Source: Taxillus chinensis (taxonomy: Eukaryota > Streptophyta > Magnoliopsida > Santalales > Loranthaceae). From it: 64,000 nt of DNA. The stretch covers positions 42,426,258 to 42,490,257 of the forward strand of contig CM042092.1 of NCBI GenBank assembly GCA_023512835.1, in the 5' to 3' direction. Positions 32,150-41,981 of this stretch are shown in pieces. How positions within the stretch are numbered: the first letter of the stretch is position 1; every line of letters starts with the position of its first letter. The notes below the pieces were generated by a model that was not told where the DNA came from, made no database searches, and saw only the letters and a program-made list of their open reading frames with translations. The position numbers and the translations under genes were made by a program.

Positions 32150-33694
32150 GTGTTTTTCCTACTCCTTCTTTTATGCCATGCGGACATAGCATATTTTAAG
32201 TGTGGTGTATGGGGAGTTACTTGAGCCACTTGCTTGTCTTTTATATTGTGATTGCATGTTTTATTTACTATACAAAAACAAAAAAAAAACAAAAAAACTT
32301 GTTTTTAGTTGCATGATTGTTTGAGTTGTTTGCTTGAATGATTTGCTTGTGGAGGCATGGATATTAAGTATGCAATTTTGGCTTAAAATTTAATTTTTAT
32401 GCCACATTAGTATCATGTTGTGATAAGGGTGTTAAAGTAGTTAAAATGTGCTTTGAATTGGTTTAATCATGTCTTTATCTTATGAATGATATCACCATGT
32501 TTTTGGAGCTGAGTTTTGAATATTAGCTGAGCATGAAATGCTATGATAGACCTAAGTAACCCTTAAAGTTGAGTGAAAAAGAAATGAAAAATGAGAACAG
32601 CTTCTTTTTAGCCCTTGAGTGACATTTATGGTTTATGGGTAATAGTTTGATTTGCTACTCATCTTGCATTCAACATTGGTTATTTAATGGTAGGAGTCAA
32701 GTAAGCATGTGATTACTTATTAGTGCTCGGTGTTTGGTGTGTTTAGTTAGGATGCAAGACCTCTAAGTCATTGTGACTGTCTTTGCATTCTCTTCTTTAT
32801 TGTGAGATATTATTGGAAAAGGCTGTGATATGGAATGTGAAAAAGCCATCACTTAATTGGAAAATGGGATGTGAGACATCAATGAATTTCTGTCTCTACT
32901 ATTGTAGCAAAATGGCAAGGGGTATGCATTAGAAAAAATTCAGTCTTATTTATGTGTTATGTGAAAAAAAAAAGAGAGTGAATAATCCATCAAGGGAGAG
33001 CATAAAATGCAACCTTGTAAGGTTATTACTTAAAAAAAAAAAGAAGAAAGAAAAGAAAAGAAAGATTCGAATAAAAGACACAATGGCTTGATGTTTATGT
33101 GTGATTATTTATTTGTGAAGCCACATTGGCTCAATTGTGTTTTGTTTTGAGAGTGTTGAGCTCAATTCTTTAGCTCATGGTTTTGTTTTATCAGTTATTA
33201 GACTAGAGTGTGAGTTTATTGAGTTTAGACTAGAGTGTGAGTTTAAATAAAGTAGAATAGAGAGTGTGTTTTCTTTGACGAGCACAATAGGGAACTCTCA
33301 TGATTGCCTGGCAAGTACTTAATCAATAGCTGATGGCGAGTGTAGAGATAGAGTTTTCCATCTATTGTTCATTGATAGGTATTGGGCTTGAGCATTATTA
33401 TATTTGAGTGAGGCTACTTATCCTTGGTAAGAACTTAAAGGGAAACTAGGTGCTATTTTATCATGGATTGCTTGCTCATATCTGAAATTTAAGTGGTGAT
33501 ATTGCATGGTTGTTGGACTTAGGGATATGGACATGAATTAACTAAGTTACGACTCATTTTGATGCTTAAATTCCCATTTCATCATGATAGAGTTGCAAGC
33601 TTAGGAAACCATGATTCTCCTTGATTGTTATTTTATTTTTCTTCCGTTTGACTGCGTGTTTATTTTATTTTTGCATGCTTGTATGTTTTTGCTT
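32150..33694 (+). other. Non-coding 3' tail of the long element
   Basis: Homologous to 13191-14713. It starts with a PPT-like block (32181-32210: cggacatagcatattttaag, then tgtggtgtat) just after the protease stop. A-rich runs lie at 32272-32298 and 33033-33062. No supported gene. Confidence 0.6.
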
Positions 33695-33726
33695 GAGGAC
33701 AAGCAATGGTTCAAGTGTGGTGTATT
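33695..33726 (+). other. Polypurine-tract region (long element)
   Basis: Same 32-bp block as 14714-14745, directly before TGATAACG of the 3' LTR. Confidence 0.7.
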
Positions 33727-35000
33727 TGATAACGTGCATTTTATGCCGTTATTCTAGTGTTTATTTAGGATGTTTAAGAGCATGATTAGAGCCTTATTGC
33801 TTCATATATCATATATATTTGCTCTAACCCTTAGGAAGATGCTATTGGCAAATACATGCGTTTTTAAGCTGTTTCGGCATATTTTGGACCTCACTTTTGA
33901 CATAGTAGATGGCGTCAAACAATTGGCGTGCAAGAACAAAAGTTTCTTAGAATGATGTCATCTACCTACCACAGAAATTTCAGAGCATTTAGAGCTGAAC
34001 GTGAATTCACCCAATTCACGTGCAAGCTTATTTTTGCCTCTCAGGCCTCTACAGGATGCAAGGAAGCTTGGGGAGAAGTTTGAGCTGATTTGGAGGTGCA
34101 CGTGAATTCACCATATCACGTGCAAATTGGCGTGCAGAGATATTTTTGGACCGATCCAATCGTTTTTCCATGCTGATCATTTGTTCCTGAAGGCCCAAGT
34201 CCAAATTGTGGATGGAAGATAGAGTTTTTAATGTTTCGAGTGTCACTTATCAAAACTACGCCGTTTTGATAGATGGGCTAGGTTACACACCTCAAGGCCC
34301 ATCCAAACTCTATAAATAAGAGCTCCACGCCCCTTGCTAGCCATGCCTAACCCCCCTACACGTTTTTAGAGAGAGAGAGAGAGGCTCCACGACTTGGAGG
34401 TGCTCCTTGACCTAGGAGAGCAGCCGTCGCTGCCGTCGCAGCAGCCGTCGCGGATTTTGGAGCCTGGATTTGAAGCTTTGCTGTGCGCGTGATCAAGAAG
34501 AAGATGTTGAGCTTTTCTGCTTTGTGTTTGCTTGTAATCATGCGTGAGTAGTTCTTATAATCTAGGGGAGCAATGTAGCCCCCTTGTTGCTTTGCTGTGT
34601 TTATGAATATTTGGGTTTGATGATTGAAGTTTTGCATGTTTTATGAATCTGTTCTTAAGTTCTATCTTTGGATGTACACCTTGGTATTCTTAGCCCTAGT
34701 CTGGGGCGGATTGAGATTCATAACTTATTTGTAATTGGTGTGATCATTATCCTTTTGCAAGTATGATTTATTGGCTTTGCATGTTTGTGTGTTTAGATGA
34801 CCATTCTGGCATACAACTCTTAAAAGGACCTCAATGACCATTTGTTGTCCTTGGCTTATGTTTAGCATGTTTTCAATCAGACAACCCTAATATCATGAAC
34901 CAGTAAAGATAACATAGGGAGGTGAAATTGTGACCCTAGATGCTTTTAATCCTTGAAACTTAACCCTAAAATCAGTTTACTTTCTTTGTTTATTCAGAAA
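33727..35000 (+). repeat. 3' LTR of the long element, truncated
   Basis: Starts TGATAACG and follows the LTR to 'tattcagaaa' (34991-35000), where complete LTRs continue 'accaaataaaaatt'. About 235 bp of the LTR end are missing. Satellite begins at 35001 ('caagtcatcatcg'). It has TATAAATA at 34311. Confidence 0.9.
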
Positions 35001-36630
35001 CAAGTCATCATCGTTTTGATTTCTAACAAAACGAGTGCTCAATTAAGCCCTAATGAATGTTCCATTTTTTCTTTGAATGATCCATTCGAGACATCCACAA
35101 TTTGACAAGTCATCATCGTTTTGATTTCTAATTGTAATAAATAGTGGGTTGATCCATTTCGGTGGAGTTTATCACCATGTGCATTCCTTATTTGTAATAG
35201 ACCGTTAAACTAGGCGTAGGAAATACGTCACAATCATGGAGTCCATCCCACTGAGCGAACGATGTTTGACAGATGTCCTTTTAATCTTTCAAGGATACTA
35301 TTTTTGGTTTTGTTTTGGATTAATCCACTTGATGGATCCGAAATTAACTAAATAACCAACCCTAACTTAATAAAACTTGCCTTATGATTTTTAATCGATC
35401 AAATAGGTGGTTTTTCTATTTTGATAGAGTTTGTGACCTCCGGTATTCCCTATTTCTAATAGTGTACTTGACTCGGCATGGAAAATATATCAGCCCCGTC
35501 AAGTATGTCCCATTGACCGAGCCACGCACAACTAGTATCCTTTCAATTTTGCATCGATATTACATTTTCCTTTTCGATTGATCCACTCGATATTACCCAT
35601 TTGATTTGTAACTAAAACAAATAGTTGGTTGCTCTGTTTTGAAAGAGCTTGTGATGTTGTGTATTCGTTGTCGCTGTTGGAGTTTTAAACTCCGCCTGGG
35701 AAAGAACTCTTCAATGTGAAGTATCTCACATTCAACGAATGACGTATAATACGTGTCCTTTTCATCTTTTGTTAAAATTACTTTTTTGTTTGATTGATTC
35801 GTTTGACACATGAGAAATCAAGTAAATAAAAAGCCCTAGCCAAAGATACTTGCCTTCCGATTTGTAATTGAAACAAAAAGTTGCTTTTTCCATTTTGGAA
35901 GAGGATATGACGTCCTGTATTCTTTATTGCCAATAGGTTAAGAGCTCAGCAAGGGTCCTCACTATTGTGTAGAACATCACATTGGGCGAACTACGTCAAA
36001 CAAGTGTTCAATTAAGCCCTGATGAATGTTCCATTTTTTCTTTGAATGATCCATTCGGGACGTCCACAATTAGACAAGTCATCATCCTTTTGATTTCTAA
36101 TTGTAATAAATAGTGGGTTGATCCATTTTGGTGGAGTTTATGACCATGTGCATTCCTTATTTGTAATAGACCGTTAAACTAGGCGCAGGAAATACGTCAC
36201 AATCATGGAGTCCATCCCACTGAGCGAACGATGTATGACAGATGTCCTTTTAATCTTTCAAGGATACTATTTTTGGTTTTGTTTTGGATTAATCCACTTG
36301 ATGGATCCGAAATTAACTAAATAACCAACCCTAACTTAATAAAACTTGCCTTATGATTTTTAATTGATCAAATAGGTGGTTTTTCTATTTTGATAGAGTT
36401 TGTGACCTCCGGTATTCCCTATTTCTAATAGTGTACTTGACTCGGCATGGAAAATATATCAGCCCCGTCAAGTATGTCCCATTGACCGAGCCACGCACAA
36501 CTAGTATCCTTTCAATTTTGCATCAATATTACATTTTCCTTTTCGATCGATCCACTCGATATTACCCATTTGATTTGTAATTAAAACAAATAGTTGGTTG
36601 CACTGTTTTGAAAGAGCTTGTGATGTTGTG
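35001..36630. repeat. Satellite array B, left part
   Basis: Partial monomer (35001-35364), full monomer (35365-36333) and the first 297 bp of the monomer hit by the LINE (36334-36630). The first ~40 bp are scrambled: caagtcatcatcgttttgat runs directly into 'acaaaacgagtgctcaatt', and the same block recurs in its normal place at 35105. Monomers differ from array A by, for example, 'atcagccccgtc' in place of 'atcacccccgtc'. Confidence 0.93.
36610..36630 (+). repeat. Target-site duplication of LINE copy b, left
   Basis: 21 bp (gaaagagcttg then tgatgttgtg) of satellite, repeated at 41961-41981 after the poly-A tail. Confidence 0.92.
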
Positions 36631-36734
36631 CGTGGGTTTTCCCAGCACTCCAGTGAATTTGTAACAGGTATATCCAACGCGAGCTCTGCTAGGGTTTGGT
36701 GGTGACGGCGGCTGTTTTGGCGTTTCCTTATGCG

Positions 36735-38204
36735 ATGGCGGACTCGGCGGCTGCGACGATGGGTGTTGGCTTCCCTTCGGCGGTTGTCGCTGGCGCGGTG
36801 CGGATTGCCAAACGGGGTGTGCCCCTCTTGGGTCCTCTTGGCGCCGCAGCGTCGGTGGGTACCGATTCCTGGTCATCCATTGTGAAAGGGCCGACTTCCT
36901 CTTCCATGAATCTTTCCTATGTATCCCCTCCTCCTCCTCAATCGGGAGGCCGCATTTTGCTACAGCCTTCTCCTTCGGTGGTTTCCCAAGGAATTCTGCG
37001 GTGGCAATTTACTCTTGTTGGTTTCTTTCTTGACCGGCTTCCCTTCTCTTTTATTCAAAAGGGTGCGCACAAAGCTTGGGGTTCTCATGGTCTCATTGAG
37101 GTGCTCGGTAATGGTAATGGATTCTTTTTCTTTCGATTCTCCTCTGAGGACGGAATGAAGGACGTGCTTGCCGGCGGCGCTTGGCATTTTGGGGGGCGGC
37201 CGATTTTCTTGCAAAAGTGGCGACCGGGGTTAAATTTATCCAAGATGGGTTGCCGCAGGGTTCCCATCTGGGTTCACTTCTCCCATATTCCCTTGGAATA
37301 TTGGACGGCCGAAGGTTTAAGTGTTATTGCGAGCGTGGTGGGTAAGCCTCTATATGCTGATAAACTCACTGATACTATCCAGCGAATCTCTTTTGCCCGC
37401 ATTTGTGTGGAGGTGGGCGTTGATGATGAGCTACCCCACTCGGTTGATTTGGACTTGGGTGATGGCGCCTCGGTGACTATTGATATTGAATATAAATGGG
37501 TTCCAAAGAAGTGTACTCGATGTCGTGAGTTTGGCCATCTCACTCGGCTTTGCAAAAAGAATTCGATGTGGGTTCAAAAGGGTGTGGCGGATGTCGATGT
37601 TGCTGGTCGAATGCCCAATACTTCCGGCGCTCCTTTGCCTGTCGACTTCGGTCCGCTGCCTGACGATCCCGCTTTGAATTTGCCTGCCGATTCTGGTCAA
37701 GGCAACCTGGACTTCGACGATCGTGCGCACTCTTCGACGGCGGCCGAACGCAACCTGGCTATCGACGATTGTGCGCACCCTTCGACGGCGGCCGCTAGGG
37801 GTAAAGCCGTGATTGTTGATCGCACGCCCCCTCCATCTCCGGCTACTTATCTTGCTTCATCCTCTGGCCTTGCCTCGGTTGTCCGCGGCAATTTAGGTTC
37901 GTCTTCTGCTCCGGACTGGCTCTCTTCGAGGCCTTGCTCTTCTCGATCCAGCGACGGGGCTCCTATTGTCTCAGATCTCTTACCGGGCGTTGGCTCCTTT
38001 GAGCGGCTGGCTCTGCCCCCTCGGGCACTTGACGCAGTTACGGCTCCCCCAGATGGCATCTCCTCTCCCCAGTCGGATTGTAGCTCGTCCCCTATTGGTG
38101 TTGTGGTTGCTCTCTCCAAGCAAGCTAAGCGGAACTTGCAGCGTAAGGCAAATCGTAAGAAGAAGCAGGGATTTTCCCCCTGTCCCTCGCATCATTCTCT
38201 ATGA
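36735..38204 (+). CDS. LINE ORF1 protein (nucleic-acid binding)
   Basis: 489 codons, intact; first ATG of the frame at 36735. The N-terminal ~90 residues are Ala/Ser-rich. Residues ~95-260 resemble the DUF4283-type domain of plant L1 ORF1 (RILLQPSPSVV ... GGRPIFLQKWRPG ... PIWVHFSHIPLEYW). A CCHC zinc knuckle, CTRCREFGHLTRLC, lies at 37513-37554. The rest is Ser/Pro/Ala-rich with a basic Lys/Arg C-terminus. It would coat LINE RNA. Its stop TGA (38202-38204) overlaps the ATG of ORF2 (38201-38203) as ATGA, which suggests coupled reinitiation. Confidence 0.85.
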   Translation: MADSAAATMGVGFPSAVVAGAVRIAKRGVPLLGPLGAAASVGTDSWSSIVKGPTSSSMNLSYVSPPPPQSGGRILLQPSPSVVSQGILRWQFTLVGFFLDRLPFSFIQKGAHKAWGSHGLIEVLGNGNGFFFFRFSSEDGMKDVLAGGAWHFGGRPIFLQKWRPGLNLSKMGCRRVPIWVHFSHIPLEYWTAEGLSVIASVVGKPLYADKLTDTIQRISFARICVEVGVDDELPHSVDLDLGDGASVTIDIEYKWVPKKCTRCREFGHLTRLCKKNSMWVQKGVADVDVAGRMPNTSGAPLPVDFGPLPDDPALNLPADSGQGNLDFDDRAHSSTAAERNLAIDDCAHPSTAAARGKAVIVDRTPPPSPATYLASSSGLASVVRGNLGSSSAPDWLSSRPCSSRSSDGAPIVSDLLPGVGSFERLALPPRALDAVTAPPDGISSPQSDCSSSPIGVVVALSKQAKRNLQRKANRKKKQGFSPCPSHHSL

Positions 38205-39150
38205 TTAAAATTGCAACCTGGAACATACGGGGTCTCAATGATCCTGCTAAGCAAGCCGAGGTTCGCCATTTAGTTAAGGTCCATGCTCTTTCTTGTGTTG
38301 CTTTATTAGAGACTAAGATTCAATCCTATAATCAGCCGATGGTTGCCTCCACTTTATTGCGTGGATGGAAGTCCGCGACAATTTTGATTGTCATCCTATG
38401 GGGCGTATTTGGCTTTGGTGGGATCCCTTGCGTTTGACGGTTTCATGCTTGGCTTCTCATGCTCGGTTCATTCATTGTTCCGTTTCGTTGGTTGATAGTC
38501 TGCAGGCTTTTCGCTTGATGTTGTGTATGGCTCTAATATGGTGGGGAGTCGCAGGCAGGCTGTGGCAATCTCTCTCCGGTCTTGCTTGTTCCTTGCCTTG
38601 GCTGGTGATGGGGGATTTTAATGCTGTTCGCTTCCGTGGTGATCGCTGCGGAGGCTCTTTGGAATGGCCAGAGTCCATGAATGAGTTTAATGAAGCCCTT
38701 ATGCAGGCCAAGCTTGATGACCTCAGATATATTGGCTTGTTTTTTACCTGGCACAACTCCCGTTTGTCTGGGTATATTAGGAGGAAGCTGGATAGGGCTC
38801 TGGTGAACTCTGAGTGGCTTCAGCAGTTTCCACATGCGCTTGCTGAGTTTCTTCCCTTTGGCATTTCCGACCACTCTCCTGCAGTGGTGAATGTTGGCTT
38901 ACGATCTGTTGGTTTTCGCTCCCCGTTTAAGTTCTTTAATCATTGGGCCTCCTATGCTGAATTTCTCCCGCTTGTTGAAGAGATTTGGCAGACGCCTTTT
39001 GAGGGCTATACTATGTTTCGTATTTATCAAAAGCTCAAGCTTCTCAAGCGGGCCTTAAAAGCTCTTAGTTATAGTAAGACTAGTGGGCTGGAACCCTTTC
39101 GCTCTTCTCTTCACCGCATTCAACTTGATCTGGCTGCCTCTGGGGGATGA
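38201..39150 (+). pseudogene. LINE ORF2: APE-type endonuclease
   Basis: Starts ATG 38201 (IKIATWNIRGLND) with the first conserved metal-binding Asn and the Glu of ALLETKIQ. After a frameshift near 38370-38390 it continues with GRIWLWWDP, LPWLVMGDFNAV (Asp/Asn catalytic pair, ~38600), SGYIRRKLDRALVN and GISDHSPAVV (catalytic Asp-His, ~38865). All APE landmarks are therefore present. It nicks target DNA to prime reverse transcription. The frame is lost at ~39140 ('ctctgggggatg', one extra G against the other LINE). Confidence 0.82.
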
Positions 39151-40289
39151 TGCTAATCGCTTGCTCAGGGAGAAAGAGGCGATTTTTCGCCTTTCCAATG
39201 CCAAGAGGGGGCGGAGGCTTCTATTCGCCGAAGAGTCGGATTCAATGGCTTAAAGAAGGGGACTGCAATTCCTCTTTCTTCTTTCATTCGTTAAAGGTCG
39301 TCGAAATCGGAATAAGATCCCTGGTATTTGTTTGGATGATGGAACTTGGGTGTATGGCTCTCCCGACATTGCTGCCTCGGGTGTGAAGTTTTTCACTTCA
39401 CTTCTAGGTTCCTCCCACGCGTCGGATTCCTCCTGGCCCTTCTCTTTGTGAATTTATTCGGCCCACGTTATCCGATGACTTCATTTCCATGCTTGGTGGC
39501 CCCCTTTTCTGCCGAAGACATCAGGGCTTCTATGTTTAGTCTTCATTCCAATAAAGCGCCTGGACCTGACGGTTTCAATGCCTTCTTTTTTTAGCAGACT
39601 TGGCCTATCATTGGTTCGGAGGTGGTGCAAGCTATACAGGAATACTTTTCCTCTTCTATTCTTCTCAAGGAATCCAATGCCACCATTATAGCATTGATCC
39701 CTAAGGTGGCTAATGCCTCACGGTGGAAGGATTTTCGGCCGATTTCATCTTGTAATACTATTTATAAATGTATTACTAAGTCGCTGGCCACCCAGGTTGA
39801 AACGGACCCTCCCCTCCTTCATTAATGAAGCCCAGGCGGCTTTTATTCCTGGACGGCATATTGGCGATAATATTTTTCTTGCGCAGGAGTTGGTTTGTGG
39901 CTATCATACTTCTTCTGCCTCCCCTCGGTGTGCTATCAAAGTCGATTTAATGAAAGCCTTTGATTCTGTTCAGGTGGGACTTCTTATGGAACACTTTGGC
40001 TTTGTTTGGTTTTCCTCCCACTTTTATCGGATGGGTTCGCGGGTGTATTACCTCTCCCTCCTACTCTTTGTCTATTAATGGGGAGCTTAAGGGGTATTTT
40101 GCTGGGAAGCAAGGACTTCGCCAAGGCGATCCCCTTTCTCCATATTTGTTTGTGATTTGTATGGAGGTCTTTTCTCGCATCTTGGACCATTCTATTCGGA
40201 ACTCTCCCTCCTTTTCGTACCACTGGAGATGCCGGAAAACCGCGTTGTCCCACCTCTGTTTTGCCGACGATCTTATGGTATTCCAGTAA
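39147..40289 (+). pseudogene. LINE ORF2: reverse transcriptase domain
   Basis: RT blocks are spread over several frames: SNKAPGPDGFNAF (~39547), ALIPKVAN, INEAQAAFIPGRHIGDNIFL (~39820), AIKVDLMKAFDSV (~39937), GLRQGDPLSPYLF (~40108) and FADDLMVF (~40261). Frame changes at ~39150, 39212, 39230, 39289, 39431, 39495, 39589, 39790 and 40000-40080. Many coincide with CTG/CAG against CG differences from copy a, which is open where this copy is broken. Confidence 0.82.
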
Positions 40290-41815
40290 GGGGAACTTAC
40301 AATCGCATTGTTGTCCGTGAGGCTCTTACTATCTTCTCGCAACTTTCGGGCCTTACTCCAAATTTGGAGAAAAGCGCCCTTTTCTTTTCGGGGGTCTCTC
40401 CTCCTATTCAGCATTCGATTTCGCTTGCCCTTGGCTTTCCTATTGGCACTCTTCCTGTCCGTTATTTAGGGGTTCCCCTTATTACCAAACGGCTGGGAGC
40501 TACCGACTGTCAGGTGTTGGTCGATCGCATCTTGCAGAGGATACGCACCTGGACGACGCGCTTTCTGTCCTTTGGAGGCCGACTATTACTCATTCAATCT
40601 GTCTTATTTGGTATCCAAGCTTTTTGGAGTTATCACTTTATTCTTCCTTCTCGAGTGACCCAATCTATTGAGAGGCTTTTGGCTGCATTTTTATGGACGG
40701 GCACGGCTTTGAAGGGGCAGGGAGCTCGGGTCTCTTGGGATGACGTGTCCAAGCCTAAACAGGAAGGAGGTCTTGGCTTAAAGAAACTCAAGGACTGGAA
40801 TGCCGCTGCTATCTCTCGGCTGGTTTGGGCCCTGTGCCAGCCGACTTCTACTTCCCTGTGGGTTAACTGGGTTCGTTCCAATTTGGTTAAAAAAGGTCAA
40901 TTCTGGGTGGCGAAGGTACCATGGCGTTGCTCTTGGACTTGGCGCAAGGTTTTGGCTGCCCGCGGTCGCCTTAGACCTTGTATCTCCGTCTCGATTGGGG
41001 ATGGCCTTTCCACCTCGCTTTGGTTTGATTCTTGGCTGCCTCGGGGCCCTATTTGCTCATCCTTATCTGATAGGGTGATTTTGGACTCCGGGTTGGGTGC
41101 TAATGCTACTGTCAGCGATATTCTCTTTCAGGGCTGGCGATGGCCTGTGGCCAACTCTCCTGAGTTGCTTGAGTTAAAGGCGGAAACGGCTTTGTTGGCT
41201 GTTCCCCCCGCTGGCCGTCAGGACCGGGTGCAGTGGTTATCCACTGGGGGCTCTTTCTCCATTTTTTCAGCGTGGAATCACCTCCGTTCTTCTTCTCCCC
41301 CTGTTTCTTGGGCTTCTTTGGTATGGTTTCGGCATCACTCTCCCCGGCATGCTAGCGTGTTGTGGCTGGCTTTTCGTCGCCGTCTTCCTACTAAGGATAG
41401 GTTGCTATCTTTTGGTATTGCTCTTCCTGGGGGCTGCCTTTTGTGTTTGGCCACATCTGAGGACCATGATCATTTATTTTTTACTTGCCCATTTTCTATG
41501 CGCGTTTGGATGGCCTTAATGACCCGCTGTGGGCTCTCTTGTTTTTCTTGGTCCGCTTTTATTCATTGGGCTTCCGGTTCTCTCTCTGCCAACTCTTTGC
41601 AGTCTATGCTTGCACGTCTTTCTCTTGCGGCTTCGGTGTATTATCTCTGGCAGGAGCGCAATGCTAGAGCTCATGGGAGTAGGTCTCGATCAGAGGAGCA
41701 GCTGGTTAATTTGATTATGGATACAGTTCGGGTCCGTGCTTCTTTGTCATCTGGATGGCCCCGTTCGCGCTTTAATACTCATTTGCTGCAATTATGGAAA
41801 ATTCCTGAGGGTTGA
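40290..41815 (+). CDS. LINE ORF2: RT thumb to zinc-binding C-terminus
   Basis: Uninterrupted for ~508 codons to TGA 41813-41815. It contains PVRYLGVPLITKRL, the tryptophan-rich region of plant L1 ORF2 and the zf-RVT zinc region (WLAFRRRLPTKDRLLSFG ... CLLCLATSEDHDHLFFTCPF ... VW, ~41367-41510). Copy a breaks this stretch at sites where this copy has CAG or CTG, so the intact reading here is the better guide. The preceding frame change is at ~40283 ('attccagtaagg'). Confidence 0.82.
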
Positions 41816-41960
41816 GTATTGGTTGTTATTCTTACCCCTTGGTGCTATCCTGCACTAGGGTCCTTGTTGTCTTTTCTCCAGGGGTATGCCCCCTTTTTCT
41901 GACCTTTGTAATTTTTCCCAATTAATTTATTCTTTATTTTTCAAAAAAAAAAAAAAGAAA
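41816..41960 (+). other. LINE 3' UTR and A-rich tail
   Basis: Shared with copy a (29069-29213): 'ccaattaatttattctttat' then poly-A 41943-41956 and 'gaaa'. Confidence 0.85.
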
Positions 41961-41981
41961 GAAAGAGCTTGTGATGTTGTG
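41961..41981 (+). repeat. Target-site duplication of LINE copy b, right
   Basis: 21 bp matching 36610-36630; satellite resumes with 'tattcgttgtagc'. Confidence 0.92.

Larger units (their letters stand above)
16694..35000 (+). mobile_element. Long Athila-like Ty3/gypsy element with Ulp1-like protease ORF (copy 2)
   Basis: Order: LTR (16694-18212), tRNA-Asp PBS, gag (start 18423), aspartic protease, RT, RNase H, integrase (to 26044), hairpin motif, internal promoter (29219-29662), a second ORF from 29788 ending in a Ulp1/C48-type domain (to 32149), ~1.5-kb tail, PPT and a truncated 3' LTR (33727-35000). Gag is split by a solo LTR (18529-20773) and the post-pol spacer by a LINE (26338-29213). 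Gag-pol has several single-base frameshifts and TAG codons, so as read it is defective. Integrase order (after RNase H), DLGAS protease and PBS type place it in the Athila/Tat branch. Without the two insertions it would be ~13.2 kb, a normal size for that group. Confidence 0.9.
36631..41960 (+). mobile_element. Near-full-length L1-type LINE (copy b) in satellite
   Basis: 5.33 kb with a short GC-rich 5' UTR (36631-36734), ORF1 (36735-38204), ORF2 (38201-41815, frameshifted), a 3' UTR and an A-rich tail (41943-41960). It is flanked by a 21-bp target duplication of the satellite. The base composition (GC-rich, cgg/gcg) contrasts with the AT-rich surroundings. APE endonuclease plus RT and a C-terminal zinc region identify the plant L1 clade. 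Confidence 0.94.
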
